A DNA stretch of 64,000 bases from DASRHY01 sp035650275. Its GTDB lineage: Bacteria > Actinomycetota > Actinomycetes > Propionibacteriales > Kribbellaceae. The stretch covers positions 1-64,000 of the forward strand of contig DASRHY010000062.1 in NCBI GenBank assembly GCA_035650275.1. Reading direction: 5' to 3'. Below the pieces are notes generated by a model. That model was given only the letters and a program-made list of their open reading frames with translations. It ran no database searches and was not told where the DNA came from. Of the stretch, positions 34,128-42,446 are shown in pieces. Within the stretch, counting starts at the first letter, position 1. Every line of letters begins with the position of its first letter. A program made the translations under genes and the position numbers.

Positions 34128-34712
34128 ATGTCTATCCGACACGGATTGCTGGCGCTGCTCCGCACCGCGCCCAAGTACGGCTACCAACTTCGCGCCGAGT
34201 TCGAAACGGCCACCGGATCGACCTGGCCGCTCAACATCGGGCAGGTGTACTCGACCCTCACCCGACTGGAACGTGACGGCCTGGTCCAGGCCGCCGGCGA
34301 GCCCGTCGACGGGCGCGCGATGTACGAGCTCACCGAGGCGGGCCGCGACGAGCTGGCGGACTGGTTCGACACCCCGGTCGCGCGCGAGGCCCGGCCGCGG
34401 GACGAGCTGGCGATCAAGCTCGCCCTTGCCCTTGCCGTGCCGGATGTCGACGTCGCCGGCATCGTGCAGCGCCAGCGTGCCTCGACCATGCAGTCACTGC
34501 AGGAGCTGACCCGGCTGAAGCGCAACAGCAAGCCGGACGACATCTCCTGGCTGCTGGTGGTCGAGTCGATGATCTTCGCCGCGGAGGCCGAGATCCGCTG
34601 GCTCGACCACTGCGAGGCGATGCTCTCCCGGCACCGCCGCAAAGCCCCGGCCGCCCCCGTCGCCGCACCGGCCGACGACGAGAGCCCCTCGACGGCAGGA
34701 GCGAACCGATGA
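34128..34712 (+). CDS. PadR family transcriptional regulator
   Basis: 194 residues. Winged helix: LALLRTAPKYGYQLRAEFE, WPLNIGQVYSTLTRLERDGLVQ, then the wing GRAMYELTEAGRDELADWF, all hallmarks of PadR. C-terminal helices for dimerisation from residue 90, then an Ala/Pro-rich tail. No ribosome site precedes ATG 34128; the promoter position suggests leaderless translation. Its stop overlaps the ABC ATPase start (ATGA), so it is the autoregulated first gene of an efflux operon. Confidence 0.92.
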   Translation: MSIRHGLLALLRTAPKYGYQLRAEFETATGSTWPLNIGQVYSTLTRLERDGLVQAAGEPVDGRAMYELTEAGRDELADWFDTPVAREARPRDELAIKLALALAVPDVDVAGIVQRQRASTMQSLQELTRLKRNSKPDDISWLLVVESMIFAAEAEIRWLDHCEAMLSRHRRKAPAAPVAAPADDESPSTAGANR

Positions 34713-35431
34713 ACGCGGTACTCGACATCCGCGAGCTCACCCGGGTGCACGGCGAGGGCCCGACTGCGGTGCACGCGCTCCGCGGGGTCAGTATCGCGAT
34801 CGCCCGCGGCGAGCTGGTCGCGGTGATGGGGCCGTCCGGCTCCGGCAAGTCCACGCTGCTGACCTGCGCCGGCGGGCTGGACCGCCCGACCAGCGGCGAG
34901 GTCCTGGTGGGCGGCACCGACCTGATGACGCTCAGCCGGCCGGCGGTCGCGGCACTGCGCCGGCGCCGGATCGGGTACGTGTTCCAGGACTTCAACCTGA
35001 TCCCGGCGCTCACCGCCGCGGAGAACGTCGCCCTCCCGCTCGAGCTCGACGGCATGAGGACACGCATAGCGCGATCCCACGCGCACAAGGCGCTCGAGGA
35101 GGTCCAGCTCGGCGAGCTCGCCGACCGGTTCCCGGACGACATGTCCGGCGGTCAGCAGCAGCGGGTCGCCATCGCGCGCGCGATCGTGGGCGAGCGCACG
35201 CTGCTGCTCGCGGACGAGCCGACCGGCGCGCTGGACTCGGAGACAGGCGAGGCCGTGCTCAACCTGCTGCGGGACCGGTGCGACCACGACGGCATCGCCG
35301 GCGTGCTGGTCACCCACGAGGCCCGGCACGCCGCCTGGGCGGACCGGGTCGTCTACCTGCGCGACGGCGTGCTGGTCGGCCAGGCCGGGCCGATGGAGCC
35401 GGTCGAGTCGCTGCTCGAGGAGGCCCGCTGA
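34709..35431 (+). CDS. ABC transporter ATP-binding protein (MacB/LolD type)
   Basis: 240 residues. Walker A GPSGSGKSTLLTCAGGLD, Q-loop YVFQDFNLIPALTAAENV, signature SGGQQQRVAIARAIV, Walker B LLLADEPTGALDSE, H-loop VTHEARHAAW. The sequence pattern is that of MacB/LolD ATPases that work with FtsX-type permeases. Start ATG 34709 follows CAGGAGCGAACCG and overlaps the padR stop; its own stop overlaps the permease start by one base. Confidence 0.95.
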   Translation: MNAVLDIRELTRVHGEGPTAVHALRGVSIAIARGELVAVMGPSGSGKSTLLTCAGGLDRPTSGEVLVGGTDLMTLSRPAVAALRRRRIGYVFQDFNLIPALTAAENVALPLELDGMRTRIARSHAHKALEEVQLGELADRFPDDMSGGQQQRVAIARAIVGERTLLLADEPTGALDSETGEAVLNLLRDRCDHDGIAGVLVTHEARHAAWADRVVYLRDGVLVGQAGPMEPVESLLEEAR

Positions 35432-38127
35432 TGTTCCGTGGCTGGCCGGCCGCGTTGCGGCTCGCCCGTCGGACCGCGCGCCGCTCGCCCGGTCGAACGG
35501 CGCTGATCGCGACCCTGATCGGGCTGCCGGTGATGGCCTCCAGCTGGGCCGCGATCATCATCAGCACCTCCAGCCCGTCCGGCGAGGCGCTGGCCCGTGA
35601 GGTGCTCGGCACCGCGGACGCCGCCGTCCAGGTGACGATGTACGACCGGGTCGGGATCGAGCAGTACATGATGTCGTCCGACACCATCGGCTACCGCCCG
35701 GCCGACGAGAAGGCCGTCCGGGACCCCCGCACCGTCGACATCGACGGCCTGCTTCCAACCGGCACGACGCGCGCCGCCGCGACGGGGTCGCTGGGTGCGC
35801 TGGTCGAGCTGAAGGTGCGTGACTTCGCCGCGTCCGTCGGGGTCAGTGCGGTCGACGGCGACAGCCAGCTCAGCCACGGCACCTTCCGTCTCGACGCGGG
35901 CCGGATGCCCGCGGCGCCGGGCGAGGTGGCATTGTCCCCGTCGATCGCGGAGCGGCTCGGCCTGCTCCCCGACAACGCCCTCGTGACGGACGCGCGGATC
36001 ACCACGGTCGACGGCAAGAGCTACGACGTGGTCGGGCTGGCCCGTCGGCCGGAAGGCCCGGCCTCCGAGGTGGTCTGGGCGACGCCACGGTCCCCGCTGC
36101 TGCCAGTGCCCGCCGATGTACCGCTCACATACCTCGTCGACCTGCCCGACGGCACCGACCTGCAGGCGATGCAGCAGTCGCTCGCCGCCGAGGGCGTCGT
36201 GCTCACCACCCGCGCGAACGTCATCGACCCGCCGACGGCCGCGAACCCCGACTCGGGCGACATCGGCGGCTGGGCCGCCGTGGCGCTCGTGGTCGGCTTC
36301 GGCGTGCTGGAGGTCGTGCTGCTGGCCGGCACCGCCTTCGCGGTCGGCGCCCGGCGGCAGACCCGCGAGCTCGGACTGGTGACCGCCACCGGCGGCACCC
36401 CGACCGACGTACGACGCATGGTGCTGGCGCAGGGCGCGGTGCTCGGCGCGATCGGCGCGGTCGCCGGCGTGCTGCTCGCGATGGCGGCCGCGGTGCTCGG
36501 GAAGCCCTGGTGGGAGTCGCTCTCGGATCACCTCTTCACCACCTGGTCGTTCCCGGTGCTGCCGATGATCGGGATCGCGCTGATCGGCCTGTTCGCGGGA
36601 GTGGCCGCCGCCGTGGTGCCGGCGATCAGCGCCGGCCGCCAGCACCCGGTGGCAGCACTGTCGGGCCGGTTCGCCGCCGCCCACGGCGGCGCCAGGATCA
36701 AGCGCCCGGCAGTGGTTCTGGTGATCGCCGGGATCGCGTCCGTGCTGGTCGGCTCCTCGATGCTGCGCTCCGCGTACGCCGAGCAGCAGCGGTTCGAGGA
36801 GGCGCACCCGGAGCAGTACTACAGTGGCGCGACCCCGACCGGGCCACTCACGTTCGTCCTGCTCGGCATCACCGCCGTGATCGTGGGCCTGGTCTGGTTG
36901 CTCCCCGGCCTGGTCGCCAAGGCCGCGTCGGCCGGGCGGATGCTCCCGCTGAGCGGCCGCCTCGCGGTCCGGGACGCGGCCAGGCACCGGCACCGGACCG
37001 GACCCGCGACGGCCGCGATCATGATGTCCGTCGGCGGCACGGTGGCGCTCGCCTTCGCACTGGCCAACTCGTTCGCGGCCGAGAAGGACACTTACGTCGC
37101 GGCCGGCCACGACGGCGACGCGATTCTGAGCTTCGACAGCGGCGGCGCCGTCCTCGGCGCCATGACCAAGCCGATCGTGTACTCGCCCGGCCTGGTGACA
37201 CAGCTGGCCGACCGGCTGCCGGCCGAGCGACAGTTCCTGCTTGGTGTGCTCGAGCCGAAGAACCCGAAGCCGGTCAGGGTGACCGGCGGTCCGTCGTACG
37301 TGCCCAGGCTCGCGGCCGGGCCACCGATGAGGTGTTCGGCGGACGGGATGACTTGTACGGGCGGACCGCAGCCGCTGACCGTGATGCCACCCGACTACCT
37401 GGAGCGGTTCGGTGGGTTCGGTCCGGCGGCAGCCGCCGCGCTGCGGGACGGCAAGGTCGTGGTGTCGGATGCCGCGCTGGTGAAGGACGGCAGGATCATG
37501 CTGCAGGCCGACGACGGCACCGGTCCGGCCACAACCGCGCCGGCGATCGCGCTGGACGGCCTCCCACGGGTGCAGACCACGATGAACACTGCGCTGGTCA
37601 GCCCCGAGCGGGCAGCCCAGCTGGGCACGCCGGTCATCACGCAGGCTCATCTCGAGCTCAGCCGTGAACCGACCGAGGACGAGCTGACCGCGGTCGCGAG
37701 CCTGCTCGGCAACGAGGACGCGCTACAGGTCGAGAACGGGTACGACTTCAACGCCGGCACAGTGCTGCTCGCCTTGTTGTCCGCGGCAACGGTCGTGACG
37801 CTGCTCGGCGTGACCATCGCGGTGGCGCTGTCGGCGGCGGAGGGCCGCGCCGACCTCGCCACGCTCGCCGCGGTCGGTGCACAGCCGCGCCGGCGCCGCA
37901 GCCTCGCCGCGGCACAGGCCTGGCTGCTCGGCCAGCTCGGCTGCGTGCTCGGTGTCGCGGTCGGCGGTCTGTACGGGTACACCGCGCACGTCGCGTTCGG
38001 CTCGCCGTACTTCGCGGTGCCGTGGCGCGAGCTAGCCGGCATCCTCGTCGGCGTGCCGCTCCTCGCAGGACTGCTGGCCTGGCTGCTCACCCGGTCCCGG
38101 CTGCCGATGGTCCGGCGGGTCGAGTGA
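35431..38127 (+). CDS. FtsX/MacB-type ABC transporter permease (two FtsX domains)
   Basis: 898 residues with about ten membrane helices in the 1+3+1..+3 layout of duplicated FtsX permeases: helix 1 near residue 25 (ALIATLIGLPVMASSWAAII), a large extracellular domain (55-265), three helices around 275-400 (FGVLEVVLLAGTAF, GRQTRELGLVTATGGTP coupling loop), then a second unit ending in GYTAHVAFGSPYFAVPW and a final helix. ATG 35431 follows GAGGAGG and overlaps the ATPase stop. Likely exports a lipid, peptide or drug under PadR control. Confidence 0.9.
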   Translation: MFRGWPAALRLARRTARRSPGRTALIATLIGLPVMASSWAAIIISTSSPSGEALAREVLGTADAAVQVTMYDRVGIEQYMMSSDTIGYRPADEKAVRDPRTVDIDGLLPTGTTRAAATGSLGALVELKVRDFAASVGVSAVDGDSQLSHGTFRLDAGRMPAAPGEVALSPSIAERLGLLPDNALVTDARITTVDGKSYDVVGLARRPEGPASEVVWATPRSPLLPVPADVPLTYLVDLPDGTDLQAMQQSLAAEGVVLTTRANVIDPPTAANPDSGDIGGWAAVALVVGFGVLEVVLLAGTAFAVGARRQTRELGLVTATGGTPTDVRRMVLAQGAVLGAIGAVAGVLLAMAAAVLGKPWWESLSDHLFTTWSFPVLPMIGIALIGLFAGVAAAVVPAISAGRQHPVAALSGRFAAAHGGARIKRPAVVLVIAGIASVLVGSSMLRSAYAEQQRFEEAHPEQYYSGATPTGPLTFVLLGITAVIVGLVWLLPGLVAKAASAGRMLPLSGRLAVRDAARHRHRTGPATAAIMMSVGGTVALAFALANSFAAEKDTYVAAGHDGDAILSFDSGGAVLGAMTKPIVYSPGLVTQLADRLPAERQFLLGVLEPKNPKPVRVTGGPSYVPRLAAGPPMRCSADGMTCTGGPQPLTVMPPDYLERFGGFGPAAAAALRDGKVVVSDAALVKDGRIMLQADDGTGPATTAPAIALDGLPRVQTTMNTALVSPERAAQLGTPVITQAHLELSREPTEDELTAVASLLGNEDALQVENGYDFNAGTVLLALLSAATVVTLLGVTIAVALSAAEGRADLATLAAVGAQPRRRRSLAAAQAWLLGQLGCVLGVAVGGLYGYTAHVAFGSPYFAVPWRELAGILVGVPLLAGLLAWLLTRSRLPMVRRVE

Positions 38128-38176
38128 ACGCGGAGTCTGCCCACCGCGCGCCCAGCGGCTCGCCGGGTCCGGTTGA

Positions 38177-38343
38177 CTAGGGGCTGTCTGATGGATCGTC
38201 GATGTTGCGAGCAGGTGCTCGGTGGGGTGTATCGCAAGGCGGAGGAGGAGAGCGATGCGGCGCATCGGGCGACGACGACAACGCCGCGAGACACCCCACC
38301 GAGTGCCGCGCAGCACATCGAGGATCCATCAGACACCCCCTAG
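38177..38343. mobile_element. MITE-like 167-base inverted-repeat element
   Basis: Arms of 58-59 bases face each other: 38177-38235 and 38286-38343. They agree in all but about a dozen positions, with the blocks TGTCTGATGGATC, TCGATGT and CTCGGTGGGGTGT kept in both. The ends are CTAGGGG and CCCCTAG, so the symmetric CTAG may be the target. The 50-base centre contains the small hairpin GATGCGGCGCATC and no gene. This fits a non-autonomous transposon remnant or a large terminator hairpin after the ABC operon. Confidence 0.6.
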
Positions 38344-38489
38344 CCGATCTCGGCGACCCGCTCCACGGTCACCGGCGCCAGCACGCGCCACCGCCCGCAC
38401 AGACAGCGCTGGTACACCACCACGCCATCGCTCACTCGGTGTGTCGAAGCGTCGATCCAGCGGTGCCTGTGCGGCAGTCCTGTACTCAT
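38340..38489 (-). CDS. Small Cys/His-rich protein (49 residues)
   Basis: Read on the minus strand: ATG 38489 after CTGGAG. Landmarks: an N-terminal HRHRWIDAS, VVVYQRCLCGRWRVL in the middle and VERVAEIG at the end. The paired C-x-C-G with upstream H-x-H suggests a small metal-binding fold. The TAG stop (38342-38340) lies in the outer CTAG of the MITE-like element. Divergent from the CGNR regulator gene with only 26 bases between starts. Function unknown. Confidence 0.6.
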   Translation of the reverse strand: MSTGLPHRHRWIDASTHRVSDGVVVYQRCLCGRWRVLAPVTVERVAEIG

Positions 38490-38515
38490 GCACTCCAGGA
38501 TGGTGTAATGGCCTT

Positions 38516-39037
38516 ATGCATCTCAACCCTTACGGCAGTGATGCGGTGATGCTCGCCGTCGACCTGGCCAACGACCCGCCCACGACGGTGGCTGGTCTGG
38601 ACTCCCGGTGCCGGGCGAACGGGGTGGTGGTCGAGCTCCGCACCCGGTCCGCCGACCTGGAGACGGTCCGGTCGGTGCTGACCCAGTGGCTCGCGGTGGT
38701 GGACGCCGGGGACGAGCGGACGCGGGTGGCGCGGATCAACACGATGCTGGCGGCGTACTCCGAACATCCGCGGCTGACCGACCATGCCGGCGACGGCTGG
38801 CACGTGCACTACCGGCCCGACCACGTCAGCACCGGACGGCTGGTCGCGACGCTGATCAGCACGGGTACGGCACTGCATCTGGCCGGTCGCGGCATCAACC
38901 GGCTCGGCCGCTGCGACGCCGAACGCTGCGACCGCGTGTACGCCGACCTGTCCCGCACCGGTCGGCAGCGGTACTGCAGTCCGGCGTGCGCGAACCGGGA
39001 CGCGGTCCGCCGGCACCGGTCCCGGGCGAACCGCTGA
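38516..39037 (+). CDS. CGNR zinc-finger transcriptional regulator (ABATE type)
   Basis: 173 residues. The N-terminal ABATE-like domain begins at VMLAVDLANDPPTT and covers about 120 residues. The C-terminal zinc finger reads GRCDAERCDRVYADLSRTGRQ then RYCSPACANRDAVRRHR, i.e. C-x4-C and C-x3-C with the N-R-D variant of the CGNR motif. Such proteins are putative stress regulators next to transporters. ATG 38516 is the first start after the divergent small gene. Confidence 0.88.
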   Translation: MHLNPYGSDAVMLAVDLANDPPTTVAGLDSRCRANGVVVELRTRSADLETVRSVLTQWLAVVDAGDERTRVARINTMLAAYSEHPRLTDHAGDGWHVHYRPDHVSTGRLVATLISTGTALHLAGRGINRLGRCDAERCDRVYADLSRTGRQRYCSPACANRDAVRRHRSRANR

Positions 39038-39061
39038 GGACGAGGTTCCTAGGATGGCGTT

Positions 39062-39682
39062 ATGACCGAGCCGAGCGAGAACACCGAGCAGCCGACCGCA
39101 CGCCCGATGGCAGGGGCACAGACCGAGGACGGCAAGGTGCTGATCGTCGGACCGGACGGCATGGCGGTCGAGGGTCCGCCACGCGAGCAGGACGAGGCCG
39201 AGGACGAGGAGCCACGCTCGGTCACCGAGCTGGTCGAGCAGCCGGCCAAGGTGATGCGGATCGGCAACATGATCCGCCAGCTGCTCGAGGAGGTGAAGGC
39301 GGCACCGCTGGACGAGGCGTCTCGGCAGCGCCTCAAGGAGATCCACGCCGCCTCGATCAAGGAGCTGGAGTCAGGCCTGGCCCCTGAGCTCGTCGAGGAG
39401 CTGGAACGCCTCAGCCTTCCCTTCACCGAGGAGGGCACGCCGACCGAGGCGGAGCTCCGGATCTCCCAGGCCCAGCTCGTCGGCTGGCTGGAGGGCCTGT
39501 TCCACGGCATCCAGACCGCGTTGTTCGCGCAGCAGATGGCCGCCCGGCAGCAGCTCGAGTCGATGCGCCGCGCCTTGCCCGGAGGACAGTCGCAGCACCC
39601 CGACGCGGGCCAGCCCTTCCCGGGTCGTCCGCAGCCCGGCCCGCAGAACGACGGCGGACCGACCGGCGGTATGTACCTCTAG
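39062..39682 (+). CDS. bpa: Bacterial proteasome activator Bpa/PafE
   Basis: 206 residues matching Bpa (M. tuberculosis Rv3780). N-terminal disordered acidic part with GKVLIVGPDGMAVEG, central four-helix core ELVEQPAKVMRIGNMIRQLL, EASRQRLKEIHAASIKELE and FTEEGTPTEAELRISQAQLVGW (split here for length), then LFHGIQTALFAQQMAARQQL, a Pro/Gln/Gly tail and the C-terminal GGMYL. That terminus is the HbYX-like tail (GQYL in mycobacteria) that opens the 20S proteasome gate. ATP-independent ring activator that feeds unfolded proteins to the proteasome. Confidence 0.93.
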   Translation: MTEPSENTEQPTARPMAGAQTEDGKVLIVGPDGMAVEGPPREQDEAEDEEPRSVTELVEQPAKVMRIGNMIRQLLEEVKAAPLDEASRQRLKEIHAASIKELESGLAPELVEELERLSLPFTEEGTPTEAELRISQAQLVGWLEGLFHGIQTALFAQQMAARQQLESMRRALPGGQSQHPDAGQPFPGRPQPGPQNDGGPTGGMYL

Positions 39683-39694
39683 CTCACTCGAGCT

Positions 39695-40489
39695 TCAGCC
39701 GAACAGGCGCTCGAGGATCTCGGCGACGCCGTCCTCGTCGTTCGACCCGCAGACCACGTCGACGACTTCGAGCACCTGTGCGTGCGCATTGGCCACGCCG
39801 TACGACGTCCCGGCCCAGGCCAGCATCGGCAGATCGTTCAGCGAATCCCCGAACGCGATCGTGTCGTCGGCCGAAAGCCCTTGCATAGCAGCGAAATCGG
39901 CCAGTGTCGCGGCCTTCGACACCCCGGTCGCGGAGATCTCGACCAGGCGCTCGCCGCCCGAGTGGCTCGCCGCGACCCGATCCCCGACCAGCTCAGAGAT
40001 CCGGGTCAGCAGCATGTCGGAATGCCAGTCCGGGTGCCGGACGAGCAGCTTGGCCGCCGGCTCGGTGAGCAGCTCGGTGATACTCGCGACCAGGGCGTCG
40101 TCCGGTTTTGGCCAGCGGTTGAAGTAGTGCGGCTCCTGGCCGTACCGGTTGGCCCGCTCGATCGCGAACTGCACATCGGGGATCTCGGCCCGGATCGCCT
40201 CGGCCACCTCGAGCGCCACCCCGGGCTCGATCAGCCTTGTACGCAAGGCTCTCCGGCCCGCGACGTCGTAGAGGATCGCCCCGTTCGCGACGATTGCGAC
40301 ACCATGCTCGCCGACCAGCTCGGCCATTCCGTCGACCCAGCGCGGCGGCCGCGCGGTCACCATCACGAACACCGCTCCGGTGGCCTGTACCTGCCGAATT
40401 GCTGACTTCGTACGGTCCGACACGGTACCGTCGGAACGCACCAGGGTGCCGTCGAGATCCGACGCGACGAGTCGGGGCACCGGGGTCAC
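39695..40489 (-). CDS. Cof-type HAD-IIB hydrolase
   Basis: 264 residues. HAD motifs: ASDLDGTLVRSDG (motif I, nucleophile Asp), VMVTARPPRWV (motif II), Lys in GVSKAATLADFAA (motif III), and IAFGDSLNDLPMLAWAG (motif IV). The C2B cap lies between motifs II and III. Such enzymes remove phosphate from sugar phosphates or flavin/pyridoxal phosphates. Start GTG 40489 (40492 is an alternative) is taken because the longer upstream reading has no ribosome site. Confidence 0.9.
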   Translation of the reverse strand: MTPVPRLVASDLDGTLVRSDGTVSDRTKSAIRQVQATGAVFVMVTARPPRWVDGMAELVGEHGVAIVANGAILYDVAGRRALRTRLIEPGVALEVAEAIRAEIPDVQFAIERANRYGQEPHYFNRWPKPDDALVASITELLTEPAAKLLVRHPDWHSDMLLTRISELVGDRVAASHSGGERLVEISATGVSKAATLADFAAMQGLSADDTIAFGDSLNDLPMLAWAGTSYGVANAHAQVLEVVDVVCGSNDEDGVAEILERLFG

Positions 40490-40948
40490 CACGCGGCCAC
40501 CGTATCCGCTGCGTGGAACGGCTCCTCGAGCGGCTCGAAACACGCAACAACCCGGCTCGAAGTGCCCGCCCTTGTTCATGTTTGAACAAAGTCATCAGAC
40601 CGTTACGGCAGGATGCTGCAAAGGCAGCAAGTTCCCATGCGTCAGGCTCATCGACCGTGATTTCATTCTCGGGCTAACGGGGAACCAGGGGCGACGTGCC
40701 TACGTCGTAGGGCCCGTTCCGGATCGGTAGATCTGGTGCGGACCTTCCAACTACGAGATGACGAAAATCGGGCGGCATGAGTAGCAACCGAACCAGGTCG
40801 CGCGACGTCTCGTATAGGGACCGAACCGTCCCCGAGCCGGGACGAGGGTGGGTTGGCACCGGAGCGCCGACCGATCAGAGGCGGACCCGTGTGTTCGAGC
40901 GCGATTCAACGTTTGTTCACACAGGTCCCGGACCGTTGGGGAGCCACG
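40490..40948. other. 460-base region upstream of the whiB-like gene
   Basis: No gene could be supported. It contains the inverted repeat TTGTTCA-TGTT-TGAACAA (40572-40589) and a further TTTGTTCA copy just before the whiB-like gene (about 40912-40919). The CTACGTCGTAG palindrome near 40700 was also seen. The length and the separate motifs fit a complex promoter for the WhiB-like regulator. Confidence 0.45.
40572..40589. promoter_or_regulatory. Inverted repeat TTGTTCA-N4-TGAACAA
   Basis: Perfect 7-base arms with a 4-base spacer in the long upstream region between the HAD gene and the whiB-like gene. A single TTTGTTCA half-site recurs about 330 bases downstream, close to the whiB-like start. 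Candidate operator; regulator unknown. Confidence 0.45.
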
Positions 40949-41587
40949 ATGATCGACAACAGCAGCAGCAATGCAACTGACCGGCGATACATCCGATCCA
41001 GCGCAGCTGTCGTCGACTCTCCCGTTCTAGAAGGGGCTATGACCGGCTGCACCGCACGCGCTGACGTTTTTCAGCACCGTTTGCTCGAGGAGCCGCCGAC
41101 CTCGTCCGCACCGCGCAGGACGCGTGAGCGTTACGCGCAGCTGGTGCGCGAGGCCAAGACAGTCTGCGCAGCATGTCCGCTGTTCACCGATTGCCTGTTC
41201 AACGCCGTCGTTGAGCACGACGTCACCGGCTTCGTCGCCGGTACGACGGCCAACCAGCGGCGGTCGATGCGGAACCTGCTCAACGTCGACATCCAGGCCG
41301 ACGACTTCGACCAGCTCGCAGGTGCCCGCGGCACCCGCCGGCCGGTCAGCCACGAGGAGGTGCTGCGGCTCCGCACCCAGTACCCCAACGACAGCCTCGA
41401 GTCGCTCGCGATGCGTCTGGGCTGCTCGCTGTCGACGGTGAAGCGTCACCTGCGCCGCGCCCGCCGCGGCCAGAGCCCGGCTGCGAAGGCCCCGCGGCAG
41501 CGGCCGACCATGGAAGCGGTCCTGGACGCCTTCGACACCGTCATCGAGAGCAAGCGTTCCGGTTCCGGCACGACCCGCGTCGCCTGA
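40949..41587 (+). CDS. WhiB-like protein with C-terminal helix-turn-helix
   Basis: 212 residues from ATG 40949 (after GGGGAGCCACG) or 182 from ATG 41039 (after AGAAGGGG). WhiB part: Cys in MTGCTARADVFQ, then KTVCAACPLFTDCLF giving C...C-x2-C-x5-C for a [4Fe-4S] cluster, and HDVTGFVAGTTANQRR in place of the usual G-[VI]-W-G-G turn. From about residue 140 it carries an extra HTH: EEVLRLRTQYPNDSLESLAM, RLGCSLSTVKRHLRRARRG, like sigma region 4. Most WhiB proteins are 80-130 residues without this. Redox-sensitive transcription factor; targets unknown. Confidence 0.85.
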   Translation: MIDNSSSNATDRRYIRSSAAVVDSPVLEGAMTGCTARADVFQHRLLEEPPTSSAPRRTRERYAQLVREAKTVCAACPLFTDCLFNAVVEHDVTGFVAGTTANQRRSMRNLLNVDIQADDFDQLAGARGTRRPVSHEEVLRLRTQYPNDSLESLAMRLGCSLSTVKRHLRRARRGQSPAAKAPRQRPTMEAVLDAFDTVIESKRSGSGTTRVA

Positions 41588-41602
41588 CCGGTAAGACCAG
41601 AA

Positions 41603-41633
41603 GACCGCTGGTTGCCTTGGGCAACCAGCGGTC
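41603..41633. terminator. Bidirectional terminator hairpin
   Basis: Perfect 13-base stem GACCGCTGGTTGC / GCAACCAGCGGTC with loop CTTGG, between the convergent whiB-like and HAD genes. A GTCTGTTGTT tract follows on the plus strand. Confidence 0.85.
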
Positions 41634-41642
41634 GTCTGTTGT

Positions 41643-42446
41643 TCAGAACCAGCGGGAGATCTCCAGCGCAGCGCCGTCCTCGTGGACGGGCTTGGCGATG
41701 TCGTCCGCGGCCGCCAGTACCTCGTCAGGTGCGTCAGCCATCGCCACGCCACGTCCCGCGAACTGCAGCATCTCGATGTCGTTGCGGCCGTCGCCGAGCG
41801 CCAGCAGGTCCTCGGCGGCCAAGCCCAGCTCGGTCAGCGCGACCTTCAGGCCGGTGCTCTTGTCCACGCCCTCCGGCGCGATGTCCAGCCATGCGGTCCA
41901 GCCGACGAAGTAGCTCACGCCGTGCAGCCCCAGCCGGCTCGCCAGCTCCACGAAGTCCGCGTCGGTGCTCTCCGGGTCGCGGATGATCAACCGGGTCACC
42001 GGCTCACGAGCGAGGTCCTCGTGCTCGACAACGCGGATGTCGCCGATCAGGTCGCCGTCCGGGAACAGTCCGGTGACCCGGTGCCCGATGCCGTGCTCCT
42101 CGACCGCCATCAACGCGGTCGGGGCGTGCTTGCGAACCGTCTGGATCACTTTCGCCGCGTCGAAGGTTCGCTCGTCCAGGATCTCACCGGACGGGTACCG
42201 GATGGTCCGCGCACCGTTGCTGCAGACAACGATCCCGTCCGGTAGCTCCAGCTCCTCGGCGACCGGAAGGGTGGCGTGCCAGGACCGGCCGGTGGACAGG
42301 ATGACCGGCACCGCGGCGGCCGCGCGTCGTACCGCGTCCTTGAGCGTTTCCGAGATGCGCTCGTCGCGGTCGAGCAGCGTGCCGTCGATGTCGAGCGCGA
42401 TCGCACGCGGCCGCCAGCTCGTGGACCCAGGACCGGTGGCCGTCAC
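41643..42446 (-). CDS. HAD-IIB family hydrolase coupled to serS
   Basis: 267 residues. HAD motifs: ALDIDGTLLDRDE (motif I), VILSTGRSWH (motif II), Lys in VDKSTGLKVAL (motif III) and ALGDGRNDIEMLQFAG (motif IV), with a C2B cap. Start GTG 42446 overlaps the serS stop as GTGA, so the two are cotranslated. A house-cleaning or sugar-phosphate phosphatase; substrate unknown. M. tuberculosis has a HAD gene (Rv3813c) in the same general neighbourhood as serS. Confidence 0.9.
   Translation of the reverse strand: MTATGPGSTSWRPRAIALDIDGTLLDRDERISETLKDAVRRAAAAVPVILSTGRSWHATLPVAEELELPDGIVVCSNGARTIRYPSGEILDERTFDAAKVIQTVRKHAPTALMAVEEHGIGHRVTGLFPDGDLIGDIRVVEHEDLAREPVTRLIIRDPESTDADFVELASRLGLHGVSYFVGWTAWLDIAPEGVDKSTGLKVALTELGLAAEDLLALGDGRNDIEMLQFAGRGVAMADAPDEVLAAADDIAKPVHEDGAALEISRWF

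Noticed and set aside
40674..40859. 61-codon ORF in the whiB upstream region
   Set aside because: No ribosome site, no recognisable sequence features, and it lies across likely promoter elements.
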